Shown in pieces: positions 1 to 9,501 of a stretch of 64,000 bases of DNA (position 1 is its first letter; every line of letters starts with the position of its first letter). The translations under genes and the position numbers were made by a program. Origin of the DNA: Enterocloster clostridioformis (lineage in GTDB: Bacteria > Bacillota > Clostridia > Lachnospirales > Lachnospiraceae); the NCBI RefSeq assembly GCF_020297485.1, contig NZ_JAIWZC010000001.1, positions 5,022,001 through 5,086,000 of the forward strand, given 5' to 3'. Under the pieces are notes generated by a model. The model did no database searches. It saw only the letters and a program-made list of their open reading frames with translations, and was not told the origin of the DNA.

Positions 1-377
1 CGAATCTGGTCATTGCCCTTGCCGGTAGCGCCGTGGCAGATGGCTGAGGCGCCTTCTTTACGTGCAATCTCAACCAGTCTCTTGGCAATGGCAGGACGGG
101 CCATGGAGGTGCCTAAGAGGTATTTATTTTCATATACTGCATTTGCCTTTACACAGGGCATGATGTAATTGTCGCAGAAATCATCCACTAAATCTTCAAT
201 ATATAATTTGGAAGCACCGGATAATTTGGCTCTCTCGTCCAGGCCGTCTAATTCGCTGCCCTGGCCGCAGTCGATGCAGCAGCAGATGACTTCATAGCCA
301 AAATGCTCCTTTAACCACGGAATGATTGCGGTGGTATCCAGTCCGCCGGAATAAGCTAAAACTACTTTTTCTTTCAT
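1..377 (-). CDS. argG: argininosuccinate synthase, N-terminal part (runs off left edge)
   Basis: Leftward reading frame whose start codon and first ~125 residues are in the window; the C-terminal two thirds lie outside. The translation opens [19 protein letters not shown], with the family's nucleotide-binding PP-loop SGGLDT. It continues with [11 protein letters not shown], another conserved ArgG segment. The enzyme joins citrulline and aspartate with ATP to form argininosuccinate, the penultimate step of arginine synthesis, in the cytosol. A good ribosome binding site (AGGAGG, read on the minus strand) precedes the ATG. It is divergent from argC and the other arginine genes, so both sides are probably controlled by arginine through the space between them. 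Confidence 0.95.
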   Translation of the reverse strand, partial: MKEKVVLAYSGGLDTTAIIPWLKEHFGYEVICCCIDCGQGSELDGLDERAKLSGASKLYIEDLVDDFCDNYIMPCVKANAVYENKYLLGTSMARPAIAKRLVEIARKEGASAICHGATGKGNDQI

Positions 378-420
378 ATTAATATCCTCCTGAGATTGCT
401 GTACTGTTTGAACTTTCATA

Positions 421-449
421 AATATACAACATTATGTGATAAAATGCAA
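421..449 (-). promoter_or_regulatory. probable argG promoter
   Basis: On the minus strand a -35 box TTGCAT and a -10 box TATATT lie 17 bp apart, upstream of argG. Both are close to the sigma-70/SigA consensus. Identified by eye; the start site is not known. Confidence 0.5.
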
Positions 450-476
450 GTGCTAAATATAATTTTTAAAATATGT

Positions 477-508
477 TGCATATTATGCATTTGTAATGTA
501 TAATTATG
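477..508. promoter_or_regulatory. possible ArgR operator pair
   Basis: Two adjacent AT-rich imperfect palindromes lie between divergent argG and argC: TGCATATTATGCA, and a related ATGTATAATTATG. Their size and composition fit the tandem half-palindromic ARG boxes bound by ArgR/AhrC hexamers in Firmicutes. The position, upstream of both promoters, fits joint repression by arginine. This is a resemblance only; no argR gene is in the window. Confidence 0.35.
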
Positions 509-552
509 AAATCCGAAGGATGACCAGGAAATAGGGTCCGTGGAAATGCTTC

Positions 553-581
553 TTTTCATTTAAAGAAAAACTGACTATAAT
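553..581 (+). promoter_or_regulatory. probable argC operon promoter
   Basis: A perfect -10 box TATAAT has a TTTTCA -35-like box 17 bp upstream, about 40 bp before the argC start codon. It would drive argC-GNAT-argJ-argB-argD. Confidence 0.5.
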
Positions 582-623
582 GAAGGCAGCAGCCAATATT
601 TATAAATATAAGGAGATACGGAT

Positions 624-1664
624 ATGATTAAGGCAGGTATTATCGGTTCCACAGGATATGCGGGAGGAGAGCTGGCAAGGCTCCTGCTCCAGAGGGATGA
701 CATAGAGATTAAATGGTATGGTTCCAGAAGCTACATAGACCAGAAATATGCATCTATCTACCACAACATGTTCCGAATCGTGGACGACGCGTGTATGGAT
801 GATAATATGAAGGAGCTGGCAGACCAGGTGGACGTGGTGTTCACCGCAACCCCTCAGGGCCTGTGCGCATCCCTGGTGGACGAGGACGTATTGTCTAAGG
901 TAAAGGTCATTGATTTAAGCGCTGATTTCCGTATTAAGGATGTGTCTGTTTATGAGAAATGGTATAAGCTGCCCCATGTATCCCCCCGGTTCATCGGTGA
1001 AGCCGTGTACGGGCTGCCCGAAATCAACCGGGAAAAGGTGAAGAGGGCCAGGCTCATTGCCAATCCGGGATGTTTCCCCACCTGCTCCTTTCTGTCCACG
1101 TATCCCCTGGTAAAGGAAGGGCTCATTGACCCTAATACCATCATCATTGATGCCAAGTCCGGCACATCCGGCGCAGGCAGGGGAAGCAAGGTGGACAGTC
1201 TGTACTGTGAGGTCAATGAGAACATTAAGGCTTACGGAGTGGCCTCCCACAGACATACGCCGGAGATAGAGGAGCAGCTGTCCTGCGCGGCAGGAAAGCC
1301 GGTAACCATCAGCTTCACCCCTCATCTGGTGCCAATGAACCGGGGAATCCTGGTGACGGCCTATGCATCCCTTACAAAGAAAGTGTCCTACGAGGAGGTA
1401 AAGGCTGTATACGACAAGTATTATAGGGACGAATATTTTGTGCGCGTCCTGGAAAAGGATGTGGTGCCCCAGACCCGGTGGGTGGAGGGCAGCAATTTTG
1501 CAGATGTGAATTTCAAGATAGACACCAGAACCAACCGGGTGGTGATGATGGGAGCCATTGACAACATGGTCAAGGGAGCAGCAGGCCAGGCCATCCAGAA
1601 CATGAACCTGATGTTCGGACTGCCGGAGAATACGGGGCTGAAGCAGATTCCTATTTTCCCCTGA
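624..1664 (+). CDS. argC: N-acetyl-gamma-glutamyl-phosphate reductase
   Basis: Third enzyme of the acetylated arginine pathway: NADPH-dependent reduction of N-acetylglutamyl phosphate to the semialdehyde. The N-terminal dinucleotide-binding motif GSTGYAGGEL (residues 8-17) and the catalytic cysteine in NPGCFPT (about residue 149) are both visible. At 346 residues it has the full length of the family's long form. The ATG follows an AGGAGAT ribosome binding site. It is the first gene of the operon and is followed closely by a GNAT gene and argJ, argB and argD, so substrate flows through neighbouring gene products. Confidence 0.96.
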   Translation: MIKAGIIGSTGYAGGELARLLLQRDDIEIKWYGSRSYIDQKYASIYHNMFRIVDDACMDDNMKELADQVDVVFTATPQGLCASLVDEDVLSKVKVIDLSADFRIKDVSVYEKWYKLPHVSPRFIGEAVYGLPEINREKVKRARLIANPGCFPTCSFLSTYPLVKEGLIDPNTIIIDAKSGTSGAGRGSKVDSLYCEVNENIKAYGVASHRHTPEIEEQLSCAAGKPVTISFTPHLVPMNRGILVTAYASLTKKVSYEEVKAVYDKYYRDEYFVRVLEKDVVPQTRWVEGSNFADVNFKIDTRTNRVVMMGAIDNMVKGAAGQAIQNMNLMFGLPENTGLKQIPIFP

Positions 1665-1735
1665 TGGTTCAGGGTATTGGTTCAGATATACCCTCAAAAG
1701 GATAAAAGAGGGAAAAAGAAAGGAAACATGAGCTC

Positions 1736-2200
1736 ATGGCAGGTACGATGGATATCCTTATCCGCGAAATGACAATAGCGGATTACGACCAGGTTTACGG
1801 CCTGTGGACAGAAATCAAAGGCTTTGGAATCAGAAGCATTGACGATTCATGGGAGGGAGTGGAGCGGTTCCTCAGGAGGAATCCCACTACCAGCGTGGTG
1901 GCTGTCCAGAACGGTCATATAATAGGAAACATCCTCTGCGGCCATGACGGCAGGACCGGTTGCTTTTATCACGTGTGCGTGGCGCCGGGATACAGGAAAC
2001 ACGGCATCGGATACCGTATGGTGCGCTTTGCCATGGAGGCCCTGCAGAAAGAAGGCGTCAGCAAAATCAGTCTGATTGCGTTTAAGGAGAATGAGGTGGG
2101 AAATGCGTTCTGGCAGGGAATCGGATGGAGGGAGCGGGAGGATGTGAATACATACGAATTCATACTGAATGAGGAAAACATCACCCGGTTTGTACGGTAA
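1736..2200 (+). CDS. GNAT-family N-acetyltransferase in the arginine operon
   Basis: A 154-residue single-domain GNAT protein. Residues 5-15 (DILIREMTIAD) form the usual first strand. The acetyl-CoA pyrophosphate loop is around VAPGYRKHGIGYRMV (about residues 83-97), followed by the C-terminal strand ending in FWQGIGWRER. The ribosome binding site AAAGGAAAC fits the first ATG; a second in-frame ATG 12 bp on is also possible. Substrate is not evident. Its place between argC and argJ suggests N-acetylation in arginine metabolism, perhaps a stand-alone glutamate acetyltransferase backing up ArgJ. That is inference from context; GNAT proteins in other operons have unrelated substrates. Confidence 0.85.
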   Translation: MAGTMDILIREMTIADYDQVYGLWTEIKGFGIRSIDDSWEGVERFLRRNPTTSVVAVQNGHIIGNILCGHDGRTGCFYHVCVAPGYRKHGIGYRMVRFAMEALQKEGVSKISLIAFKENEVGNAFWQGIGWREREDVNTYEFILNEENITRFVR

Positions 2201-2284
2201 AATGAAAGGTTGGTGCACCGTGGCAAAGGCCGGTGCATCTCCATATGACATAAAGGTATGGAAATGAATGGAGGAACGAGAGAT

Positions 2285-3529
2285 ATGGATGAGTCAGGAA
2301 AGGGAATCAAAATCATAACCGGCGGCGTCACGGCTGCCAAGGGCTTTAAGGCTGCTTCCACGGCAGCCGGAATCAAGTATAAGGACCGTCAAGACATGGC
2401 CATGATTTACAGCCAGGAGCCCTGCAGGTCAGCCGGCACCTTCACCACCAATGTGGTGAAGGCAGCCCCCGTAAAATGGGATAAGAACCAGGTGACAAAC
2501 GGAGTGCCTGCCCGGGCGGTGGTTATAAACGCGGGAATTGCCAATGCCTGTACCGGAGAGGAAGGCATGGGATACTGCGGGCAGACAGCGGGGGCAGCGG
2601 CCCAGGCACTGGGAATTCCCGCTGAAAGCGTTCTGGTGGCATCCACAGGCGTCATCGGCATGCAGCTTCCCATGGACAGGATTACGGCAGGGGTCAAGGC
2701 TATGGCTCCTCTGCTGGACGAAAGCCTGGAGAGCGGCACCGGCGCATCCAGGGCTATTATGACCACGGATACAAAGAACAAGGAGGTGGCTGTCCAATTT
2801 GAGCTGGGAGGAAACACTGTGACCATGGGCGGCATGTGCAAGGGTTCCGGCATGATTCATCCCAATATGTGCACCATGCTGAGCTTTGTGACCACGGATG
2901 CGGCTATAAGCAAGGAGCTGCTCCAGGAAGCCCTCAGCCAGGATATCCGGGATACATACAACATGATTTCAGTGGATGGGGACACATCCACCAATGACAC
3001 AGTCCTCCTTCTGGCAAACGGCCTGGCCGGCAATCAGGAAATCACAGAGAAGGGTGAGGATTACCATACCTTTTGCCGGGCCTTAAAGATTGTAAATGAA
3101 ACATTGGCAAAAAAAATGGCAGGCGACGGCGAGGGCTGCACCGCGCTGTTTGAGGTGAAGATAGTGGGGGCAGAGACAAAGGAACAGGCCAGGGTTCTGG
3201 CCAAGTCGGTCATCTGTTCCAGCCTTACCAAGGCAGCCATCTTCGGCCACGACGCCAACTGGGGAAGGATACTCTGTGCCATGGGTTACTCCGGGGCGCA
3301 GTTCGATCCGGAAAAGGTGGACCTGTATTTTGAGAGCGCAGCAGGAAAGATGCAGATCATTAAGGACGGCGTGGCCGTGGACTACAGCGAGGAACAGGCC
3401 ACCCGGATTCTGTCAGAGCCTGCGGTGACGGCTGTGGCTGACATCAAGATGGGGGATGCCAAGGCCACTGCGTGGGGCTGCGACCTGACCTTTGACTATG
3501 TAAAGATTAATGCGGATTACCGTTCATAA
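2285..3529 (+). CDS. argJ: glutamate N-acetyltransferase / amino-acid acetyltransferase (ArgJ)
   Basis: ArgJ moves the acetyl group from N-acetylornithine to glutamate, recycling acetyl groups in arginine synthesis; bifunctional forms also use acetyl-CoA. The N-terminal half has GGVTAAKGFKA. The self-cleavage site is MIHPNMCTML, where the conserved Thr becomes the nucleophile at the beta-subunit N-terminus; the residue before it is Cys rather than the usual Ala. KAAIFGHDANWGRI is a further family signature. I chose the ATG at 2285 because GGAGG lies at good spacing before it; an in-frame ATG 27 bp upstream has no comparable site. Length (414 residues) is normal. Confidence 0.95.
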   Translation: MDESGKGIKIITGGVTAAKGFKAASTAAGIKYKDRQDMAMIYSQEPCRSAGTFTTNVVKAAPVKWDKNQVTNGVPARAVVINAGIANACTGEEGMGYCGQTAGAAAQALGIPAESVLVASTGVIGMQLPMDRITAGVKAMAPLLDESLESGTGASRAIMTTDTKNKEVAVQFELGGNTVTMGGMCKGSGMIHPNMCTMLSFVTTDAAISKELLQEALSQDIRDTYNMISVDGDTSTNDTVLLLANGLAGNQEITEKGEDYHTFCRALKIVNETLAKKMAGDGEGCTALFEVKIVGAETKEQARVLAKSVICSSLTKAAIFGHDANWGRILCAMGYSGAQFDPEKVDLYFESAAGKMQIIKDGVAVDYSEEQATRILSEPAVTAVADIKMGDAKATAWGCDLTFDYVKINADYRS

Positions 3530-3567
3530 TATGAGCGCTAAGTGCTCATAACGAGAGGAGTGGGAGG

Positions 3568-4458
3568 ATGAATTTGGAACCGATGCAGAAGGCGGCCGTG
3601 CTCATTGAGGCACTGCCCTATATCCAGCGTTTTAACAGGAAAATCGTGGTGGTGAAATACGGCGGAAGCGCCATGGTGGATGAGGAGTTAAAGAAAAAGG
3701 TCATTCAGGATGTGGTGCTCCTTAAGCTGGTAGGCTTTAAGCCCATCATTGTGCACGGAGGCGGGAAGGAGATCAGCCGCTGGGTTGGCAAGGTGGGGAT
3801 GGAGGCCCGGTTTAAGAACGGACTCAGAGTTACGGATGAACCCACCATGGAGATTGCCGAGATGGTCCTTAATAAAGTGAATAAGAGCCTGGTACAGCTG
3901 GTCAGTGAGCTGGGCATCAATGCGGTGGGAATCAGCGGCAAGGACGGCATGATGCTTAAATGCCATAAGAAATACGCCGGCGGCGAGGACATCGGGTTTG
4001 TGGGAGATGTGGAGGAGGTGAATCCCAAAATCATATATGATTTGCTGGAAAAGGATTTTCTGCCCATCATCTGCCCCATTGGTTTTGACGAGGACTTCCT
4101 GAGCTATAACATCAATGCGGATGACGCGGCCTGCGCCATTGCCACGGCGGTGGAGGCAGAAAAGCTGGCCTTCCTCACGGATGTGGAGGGCGTTTATAAG
4201 GACTACGAGGATAAGTCCTCCCTCATATCCGAGATGACGGTGGAGGAGGCCCAGAACTTTGTGGACAGCGGAATGCTGGGAGGCGGCATGCTTCCCAAGC
4301 TTCAGAACTGCATTAACGCCATAAAGAACGGCGTATCCAGGGTACATATCCTGGACGGACGCATTCCGCATTGCCTGCTGCTGGAAATCTTTACTGACAA
4401 GGGTATTGGAACCGCTATCTATAATTCCGAAGAAGACGAGAGGTATTATCATGGCTGA
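3568..4458 (+). CDS. argB: acetylglutamate kinase
   Basis: Phosphorylates N-acetylglutamate, the usual control point of the pathway. Visible amino-acid-kinase motifs are VVKYGGSAM (phosphate-binding Lys and Gly), [10 protein letters not shown] (substrate loop) and the C-terminal [11 protein letters not shown]. At 296 residues it is full length. A GGGAGG ribosome binding site immediately precedes the ATG. Its last codons overlap the start of argD by 8 bp, which points to translational coupling. Whether it is arginine-inhibited cannot be read here; it lacks an obvious long N-terminal extension of the kind found in arginine-sensitive hexameric enzymes. Confidence 0.96.
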   Translation: MNLEPMQKAAVLIEALPYIQRFNRKIVVVKYGGSAMVDEELKKKVIQDVVLLKLVGFKPIIVHGGGKEISRWVGKVGMEARFKNGLRVTDEPTMEIAEMVLNKVNKSLVQLVSELGINAVGISGKDGMMLKCHKKYAGGEDIGFVGDVEEVNPKIIYDLLEKDFLPIICPIGFDEDFLSYNINADDAACAIATAVEAEKLAFLTDVEGVYKDYEDKSSLISEMTVEEAQNFVDSGMLGGGMLPKLQNCINAIKNGVSRVHILDGRIPHCLLLEIFTDKGIGTAIYNSEEDERYYHG

Positions 4459-5692
4459 GAAACAGTTGATGGAACGGGCGGAACAGGCCCTTTATAAGGT
4501 GTATAACCGTTTCCCTGTGGTATTTGACCATGGGGAGGGAGTGAAGCTCTACGATACAGAGGGAAATGAGTATCTGGATTTTGGCGCGGGCATTGCGGTC
4601 ATGGCGCTGGGCTATGGGGATGAGGAGTATACAAAGGCCGTGGAGGACCAGCTTCACAAGCTGACCCATATCTCCAATCTGTTCTACAATCAGCCCTCCA
4701 TTGAGGCGGGCGAGAAGCTGCTTAAGGCATCCCATATGGATAAGGTGTTCTTTACCAACAGCGGCACCGAGGCCATTGAGGGCGCTCTTAAGATTGCAAA
4801 GCGCTTTCACTATAATAAACTTCACGAGACCATGGGAGACGGCTGCTGCGGCTGTGAGGACACGGAGCCGGACATGACCGGGGAAATCATTGCCATGAAT
4901 CATTCCTTTCATGGAAGGAGCCTGGGCGCCCTGTCCGTCACAGGCAATGCCCATTACCAGGAGCCCTTTAAGCCCCTTGTACCGGGAATCCGCTTCGCTG
5001 ATTTCAACGACCTGGACAGTGTGAAGAAGCTGATTAACAGCAGGACATGTGCGGTAATCATGGAGACCATCCAGGGAGAGGGAGGTATCTATCCTGCCAC
5101 GGAGGAATTCTTAAAAGGAGTCAGGGCCCTGTGCGATGAGCACGACCTGCTCCTTATACTGGATGAAATCCAGTGCGGGATGGGCCGTTCCGGGGAAATG
5201 TTTGCCTGGCAGCATTACGGTGTGAAGCCGGACGTGATGACAGTGGCCAAGGCGCTGGGAAACGGGCTTCCCATAGGTGCATTCCTGGCATGCGGCAAGG
5301 CGGCCGGTGCCATGGTTCCGGGCGACCACGGCACCACCTATGGCGGCAATCCACTGGTGACGGCGGGAGCCAGCGCAGTGTTTGATATTTTTGAGAAACG
5401 CCGTATCACGGACCATGTAAAGGAGATTGGCGCCTATCTCTACGAGAAGCTGGAGGAGCTGTCAAAGGAATTTGACTGCGTCAGGGGACACCGTGGAATG
5501 GGATTGATTCAGGGGCTGGAGTTCTCTGTACCGGCAGGACCTATTGTGTCAAAGGCGCTGCTGGAACAGAGGCTGGTGTTAATCAGCGCCGGGACCAATA
5601 TTATCCGTTTTGTTCCGCCTCTGGTGATTGAAAAGGCGGATGTGGATGAGATGATGAAACGCCTTAGAACGTGTCTGAAAATTGCTTTCTGA
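4451..5692 (+). CDS. argD: acetylornithine aminotransferase
   Basis: PLP-dependent class III aminotransferase converting N-acetylglutamate semialdehyde to N-acetylornithine. Visible motifs: [15 protein letters not shown] (cofactor phosphate loop), [11 protein letters not shown] (PLP aspartate) and [13 protein letters not shown] with the Schiff-base lysine. I start it at the ATG overlapping the argB stop (ATGGCTGA); a longer reading frame begins inside argB without its own ribosome binding site. One family-atypical detail is a Cys-rich insert, [13 protein letters not shown], near residue 130, which could be a surface loop. It is the last gene of the operon and is followed by a strong terminator. 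Confidence 0.95.
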   Translation: MAEKQLMERAEQALYKVYNRFPVVFDHGEGVKLYDTEGNEYLDFGAGIAVMALGYGDEEYTKAVEDQLHKLTHISNLFYNQPSIEAGEKLLKASHMDKVFFTNSGTEAIEGALKIAKRFHYNKLHETMGDGCCGCEDTEPDMTGEIIAMNHSFHGRSLGALSVTGNAHYQEPFKPLVPGIRFADFNDLDSVKKLINSRTCAVIMETIQGEGGIYPATEEFLKGVRALCDEHDLLLILDEIQCGMGRSGEMFAWQHYGVKPDVMTVAKALGNGLPIGAFLACGKAAGAMVPGDHGTTYGGNPLVTAGASAVFDIFEKRRITDHVKEIGAYLYEKLEELSKEFDCVRGHRGMGLIQGLEFSVPAGPIVSKALLEQRLVLISAGTNIIRFVPPLVIEKADVDEMMKRLRTCLKIAF

Positions 5693-5755
5693 CAGCGTAA
5701 GGAATAGGTTTAAGGTAAGAATAAGCCATAGGGCAAAGGAAGATGGCACGCCAAA

Positions 5756-5797
5756 GGCGGCAGGAAATACCTGTGATACAGGATCCTGCCGCCTTTT
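5756..5797 (+). terminator. Rho-independent terminator after argD
   Basis: GGCGGCAGGA pairs with TCCTGCCGCC across a short loop and is followed directly by TTTTT. It closes the arginine operon. Confidence 0.85.
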
Positions 5798-5937
5798 TAT
5801 ATGGTTTGCCCGGTTCCTTAAGCAAATCTTTCGTTTTCATTTATGAAATGTTATGAAAATACTAGATGAAATATTTATGGCAAACCTATATAATAGCCTT
5901 ATTAAATGAACAACAATAGCGCGAGTGTTTATTTTTG

Positions 5938-5966
5938 TTGTATAAGTATACCATATGTGATATAAT
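5938..5966 (+). promoter_or_regulatory. probable promoter of the exporter operon
   Basis: TTGTAT (-35) and TATAAT (-10) are separated by 17 bp, about 50 bp ahead of the membrane-fusion gene. The rest of this AT-rich gap (5798-6014) shows no gene. Confidence 0.5.
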
Positions 5967-6014
5967 TGTATTAATATAAATAATACACTATCCGCTGGTA
6001 TTAAGGAGGGAGTC

Positions 6015-7442
6015 ATGGGAACAGAGAAAAAAGCCGGTGATTCAGAGGAAATCCAGGTTTTGGAAGGCATTTCAGAGTCAGAGGAGATTGACCGCCGCGT
6101 GGAGGAGCTGATGGCTCCGGAAGAGGATGGAAACGGAAAGAAAAAGAAAAAAAGCATAAGACCGGACACCGGACACCGTACGCCGGAGGGAGGATTCCAC
6201 CCTGTCCGGCGCTTTAAGGGATTCAGCCGGAAACGTAAGATAATCACGGTCCTGCTACTGGCGGCAGTGGTTTTGTTTGGATTCTCCCGCATGTCAGGAG
6301 GAAAAAAGGATATGGGAATCCCTGTTGCCGTGATGCCTCTGGCAAAACAGGACGTTCAGGAAAAGCTCACGGTAAGCGGTCCTGTATCAGGAACAGACAG
6401 CGTGGACGTGGTGTCCAATATTCACGCGGAAATCACCGCCATGAATGTGAAGGAAGGCGATACCGTGACAAAGGGACAGGTACTGGCCGTGGTGGACAGC
6501 ACGGACCTGGAGCGGGAAGTGCAGATTGCCCAGAACGCCTACGACCTGGCGGTGGCTAATAAGCAGGAAAAGGATAAGGAAGCAGCTCTTGGATACGAAA
6601 AGGCAGTCCAGGATTTCCAGAAGGCCAGCCTGGATCACAGCAGGAACAGCCAGCTCTTTGCCACCGGCGACATTTCCCAGATGGAACTGGAAACCAGCGC
6701 CAATGCCCTGAATGATGCCAGAAGGCAGATGGAAGGCTACACGGTTGAGAACGGAAGAGGTGTTGCGGATTCATCCTACGGCATTCAGATACAGAATGCG
6801 GCCTTTGATTTGGAGAAGAAAAGGGAAGAACTGGATAATACCCAGATAAGGAGCACCATTGACGGCACCGTGGTCCGTGTCAATTCCAAGGTGGGTCAGT
6901 TTGCGGATAAGGTGGAGGATGATAAACCCATTCTCAGCATTGAGAACCTGGAGCAGCTGGAGCTGGAAATCAAGGTGAGCGAGTTTTCCATCGGCAAGGT
7001 AAAGGTAGGACAGATGGCGACCATCACAGCGGATATCCTGGGCGGTGAGACCGCGGAAGGAGAAGTCATAAAGATATCGCCCACAGGCGAGGAAAAGGGC
7101 GGCGGTTCCACGGAGAGGGTCATCCCCACTACCATACGGGTGGACGGCGGGAGCTCGAAGCTTATTGCGGGAATCACGGCAAAAGCAGAACTGTTAATCA
7201 GGGAGGCAAAGGATGTTTTCGTAGTTCCCACATCGGCGCTTTTTGACGACGGGGAAGTGACATACATAGCCATTGTGCAGGATATGAAGGTGAAACGCAT
7301 ACCTGTGACCATGGGCGTGGACGGAGACGTGGTGGTGGAGGTCATTCCCGCTGACGGCACTGTGCTGGAGGAGGGAATGCAGGTCATCACCAATCCGGGC
7401 CCTCATCTGGCTGACGGTGCTGCCGTGCTGATCACCAAGTAG
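6015..7442 (+). CDS. MacA-like membrane-fusion (adaptor) protein of an ABC exporter
   Basis: A 475-residue HlyD/MacA-family adaptor. It has a charged N-terminal cytosolic stretch of about 75 residues with a run of lysines, then one membrane segment (about residues 78-95). Next come a split lipoyl-like domain (DTVTKGQVLAVVD ... STIDGTVVRVNSKVGQ) flanking a coiled coil, and C-terminal beta-barrel domains ending in VITNPGPHLADGAAVLITK. The unusually long acidic/basic N-terminal tail is not typical of MacA and may be regulatory. The next two genes encode the ATPase and permease with very short spacing, so the three likely form a MacAB-type complex exporting a peptide, lipid or drug. The substrate is unknown. 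Confidence 0.88.
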   Translation: MGTEKKAGDSEEIQVLEGISESEEIDRRVEELMAPEEDGNGKKKKKSIRPDTGHRTPEGGFHPVRRFKGFSRKRKIITVLLLAAVVLFGFSRMSGGKKDMGIPVAVMPLAKQDVQEKLTVSGPVSGTDSVDVVSNIHAEITAMNVKEGDTVTKGQVLAVVDSTDLEREVQIAQNAYDLAVANKQEKDKEAALGYEKAVQDFQKASLDHSRNSQLFATGDISQMELETSANALNDARRQMEGYTVENGRGVADSSYGIQIQNAAFDLEKKREELDNTQIRSTIDGTVVRVNSKVGQFADKVEDDKPILSIENLEQLELEIKVSEFSIGKVKVGQMATITADILGGETAEGEVIKISPTGEEKGGGSTERVIPTTIRVDGGSSKLIAGITAKAELLIREAKDVFVVPTSALFDDGEVTYIAIVQDMKVKRIPVTMGVDGDVVVEVIPADGTVLEEGMQVITNPGPHLADGAAVLITK

Positions 7443-7455
7443 CAGGAGGCGCTGT

Positions 7456-8247
7456 ATGAATAAGTGGATGAAGTTTTTGCACAGGGACAGCATAATGCAG
7501 GAAGATGTCCATGACGGCCCCCTGATTAAGCTGGAGAATCTGGTCAAGATATATGATACCGGAGCCATCAAGGTACTGGGACTTAAAAAGATAAACCTTA
7601 CCATCGAAAGAGGAGAGTTTGTGGCCATTATGGGACACTCCGGTTCCGGAAAGTCCACCCTGATGAATATACTTGGGTGCCTGGACCGGCCCACCCTGGG
7701 CCACTATTACCTGGACGGCATTGACGTGGCGGACATGACGCCGGACCAGCTCTCCGATATCAGAAACCGGAAAATCGGGTTTGTATTCCAGTCCTTTAAC
7801 CTGATATCCAGGACATCGGCCCTTAAGAATGTGGAGCTGCCCATGACCTATGCCAGGGTGCCAAAGGCCAAACGGGCGGTCAGGGCCCGGCTGCTTTTGG
7901 AGCGGGTAGGGCTGGGAGCCAGAAAGGAACATATGCCCAATGAGCTCTCCGGTGGCCAGAGGCAGAGGGTTGCCATAGCCAGGGCCCTGGCCAATGAACC
8001 GCCGTTGATTCTGGCAGACGAGCCCACAGGAAACCTGGATACCGCCTCCTCAGTGGAAATCATGGAGCTGTTTACAAAGCTTCACCAGGAAGGGGCCACC
8101 GTGGTGCTGGTTACCCATGAGGAGGATATAGCGGCCTTTGCCCACCGCGTTATTCGGTTCAGCGACGGACAGATACAGAGTGACAAGCTGAATGTGGCCC
8201 GGGTGGTTTCAGGGAATGGAAAGGGAGGAGAGCAGGATGCTGATTGA
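7456..8247 (+). CDS. ABC transporter ATP-binding protein, MacB/LolD type
   Basis: A complete nucleotide-binding domain: Walker [11 protein letters not shown]-loop in FVFQSFNLI, signature [15 protein letters not shown], Walker [13 protein letters not shown] and switch histidine in VTHEED. At 263 residues it carries a ~25-residue N-terminal extension rich in charged residues before the domain. It powers the neighbouring FtsX-type permease. The ribosome binding site is GCAGGAGG. Its 3' end overlaps the permease start by 11 bp, so the two are probably made in equal amounts. Confidence 0.93.
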   Translation: MNKWMKFLHRDSIMQEDVHDGPLIKLENLVKIYDTGAIKVLGLKKINLTIERGEFVAIMGHSGSGKSTLMNILGCLDRPTLGHYYLDGIDVADMTPDQLSDIRNRKIGFVFQSFNLISRTSALKNVELPMTYARVPKAKRAVRARLLLERVGLGARKEHMPNELSGGQRQRVAIARALANEPPLILADEPTGNLDTASSVEIMELFTKLHQEGATVVLVTHEEDIAAFAHRVIRFSDGQIQSDKLNVARVVSGNGKGGEQDAD

Positions 8248-9448
8248 AAACATGAAGATGGCGTTTTCAGCCATCCGGTCCAATAAGATGCGCTCCGCCC
8301 TGACCATGCTGGGAATCATAATCGGCATTGGTTCCGTCATAGCCATCGTGTCCATCGGAGATACCATGCGGGGACTTTTCTCGGATTTGTACAAGGACGT
8401 GGGTATTACCCAGGCATATGTTTCCATTGGTTACTGGGTGGATGATGTGCGGCAGAGCGATTACTTTAACCTGGACGAGATGGAGCGGGCCAGGGAGGCG
8501 TTTAAGGACCAGGTGGCTTATATAGACAGCAGCGCCTTTACCAGCAGTGATGCAGAGTATAAGCGGACTAAGATTAAATTTGGTTATCAGGGAATTGATT
8601 ACAATTACCAGGACGTCCAGCCGGTGAATGTGGTGTACGGCCGTTATCTCAACGAGGGAGACATCCTGGGAAGAAGGAAGAATGTGGTCATGGATACCAA
8701 GAGCGCCCAGATGCTGTTCGGCACTGAGAATGCGGTTGGACGGTCTTTCAGGACCACCTTATATGGCTCTACCGACGACTTTACGGTGGTGGGAGTGTAC
8801 CGCAAGGAGACCAACGCCCTCCAGGCCCTGATGATGGGCGGCAGCAATGACAAGGGTTCGGCATTCATGCCTTACACCCTGCTGACCTGGCCCAATGATA
8901 ATTTTTACCAGCTCCATGTGTACGCAAAGGAAGATGTGAACCTGGACCAGTTCTTCAGCCAGTTCAAGGCATATGCTGCCAAGATGCACGGCAGGCAGCC
9001 GGAGGATATGTACATGTACACGGCCATGCAGGAAATGACCTCGGTGGACAGCATGATGGGAAACCTGTCCATGGCAGTGGGCGGTATCGCGGCCATTTCA
9101 CTGCTGGTAGGCGGCATCGGCATCATGAATATCATGCTGGTGTCCGTGACGGAGCGCACCAGGGAAATCGGCATCAGGAAAGCCCTGGGCGCAAGGACCA
9201 GAGATGTGCTGATTCAGTTTTTAACGGAGTCAGCCATATTGTCAGCCTGCGGCGGCATTATCGGAGTCATACTGGGAGTGGGAACCGTATCCCTGGGGGG
9301 ATTCCTGCTGGGATTTGCGGTGGTCATAAAACCGGGGGTCATCATAGTTGCGGTGTCATTCTCGGCAGTGGTGGGTATCTTCTTTGGACTGTATCCGGCT
9401 TCCAAGGCAGCCCAGGCAGACCCCATAGACGCGCTGCGTTACGAATAG
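8237..9448 (+). CDS. ABC transporter permease, MacB/FtsX family
   Basis: About 403 residues with the MacB plan. There is one N-terminal membrane helix (MLGIIIGIGSVIAIVSIGDT), a ~220-residue extracytoplasmic domain, then three C-terminal helices. The FtsX motif VSVTERTREIGIRKALGARTR lies between the second and third. The ATG chosen has a GGGAGGAG site at good distance; an upstream in-frame ATG lies inside the ATPase gene. This is a mechanotransmission-type exporter rather than a channel-type one. The next genes encode exported helical proteins, which may be its partners. Confidence 0.92.
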   Translation: MLIENMKMAFSAIRSNKMRSALTMLGIIIGIGSVIAIVSIGDTMRGLFSDLYKDVGITQAYVSIGYWVDDVRQSDYFNLDEMERAREAFKDQVAYIDSSAFTSSDAEYKRTKIKFGYQGIDYNYQDVQPVNVVYGRYLNEGDILGRRKNVVMDTKSAQMLFGTENAVGRSFRTTLYGSTDDFTVVGVYRKETNALQALMMGGSNDKGSAFMPYTLLTWPNDNFYQLHVYAKEDVNLDQFFSQFKAYAAKMHGRQPEDMYMYTAMQEMTSVDSMMGNLSMAVGGIAAISLLVGGIGIMNIMLVSVTERTREIGIRKALGARTRDVLIQFLTESAILSACGGIIGVILGVGTVSLGGFLLGFAVVIKPGVIIVAVSFSAVVGIFFGLYPASKAAQADPIDALRYE

Positions 9449-9501
9449 ACGGTCAAGAAGCATCGACGAGAAAATCATAAATCGGGACAGGAGGAAGGCA
9501 A

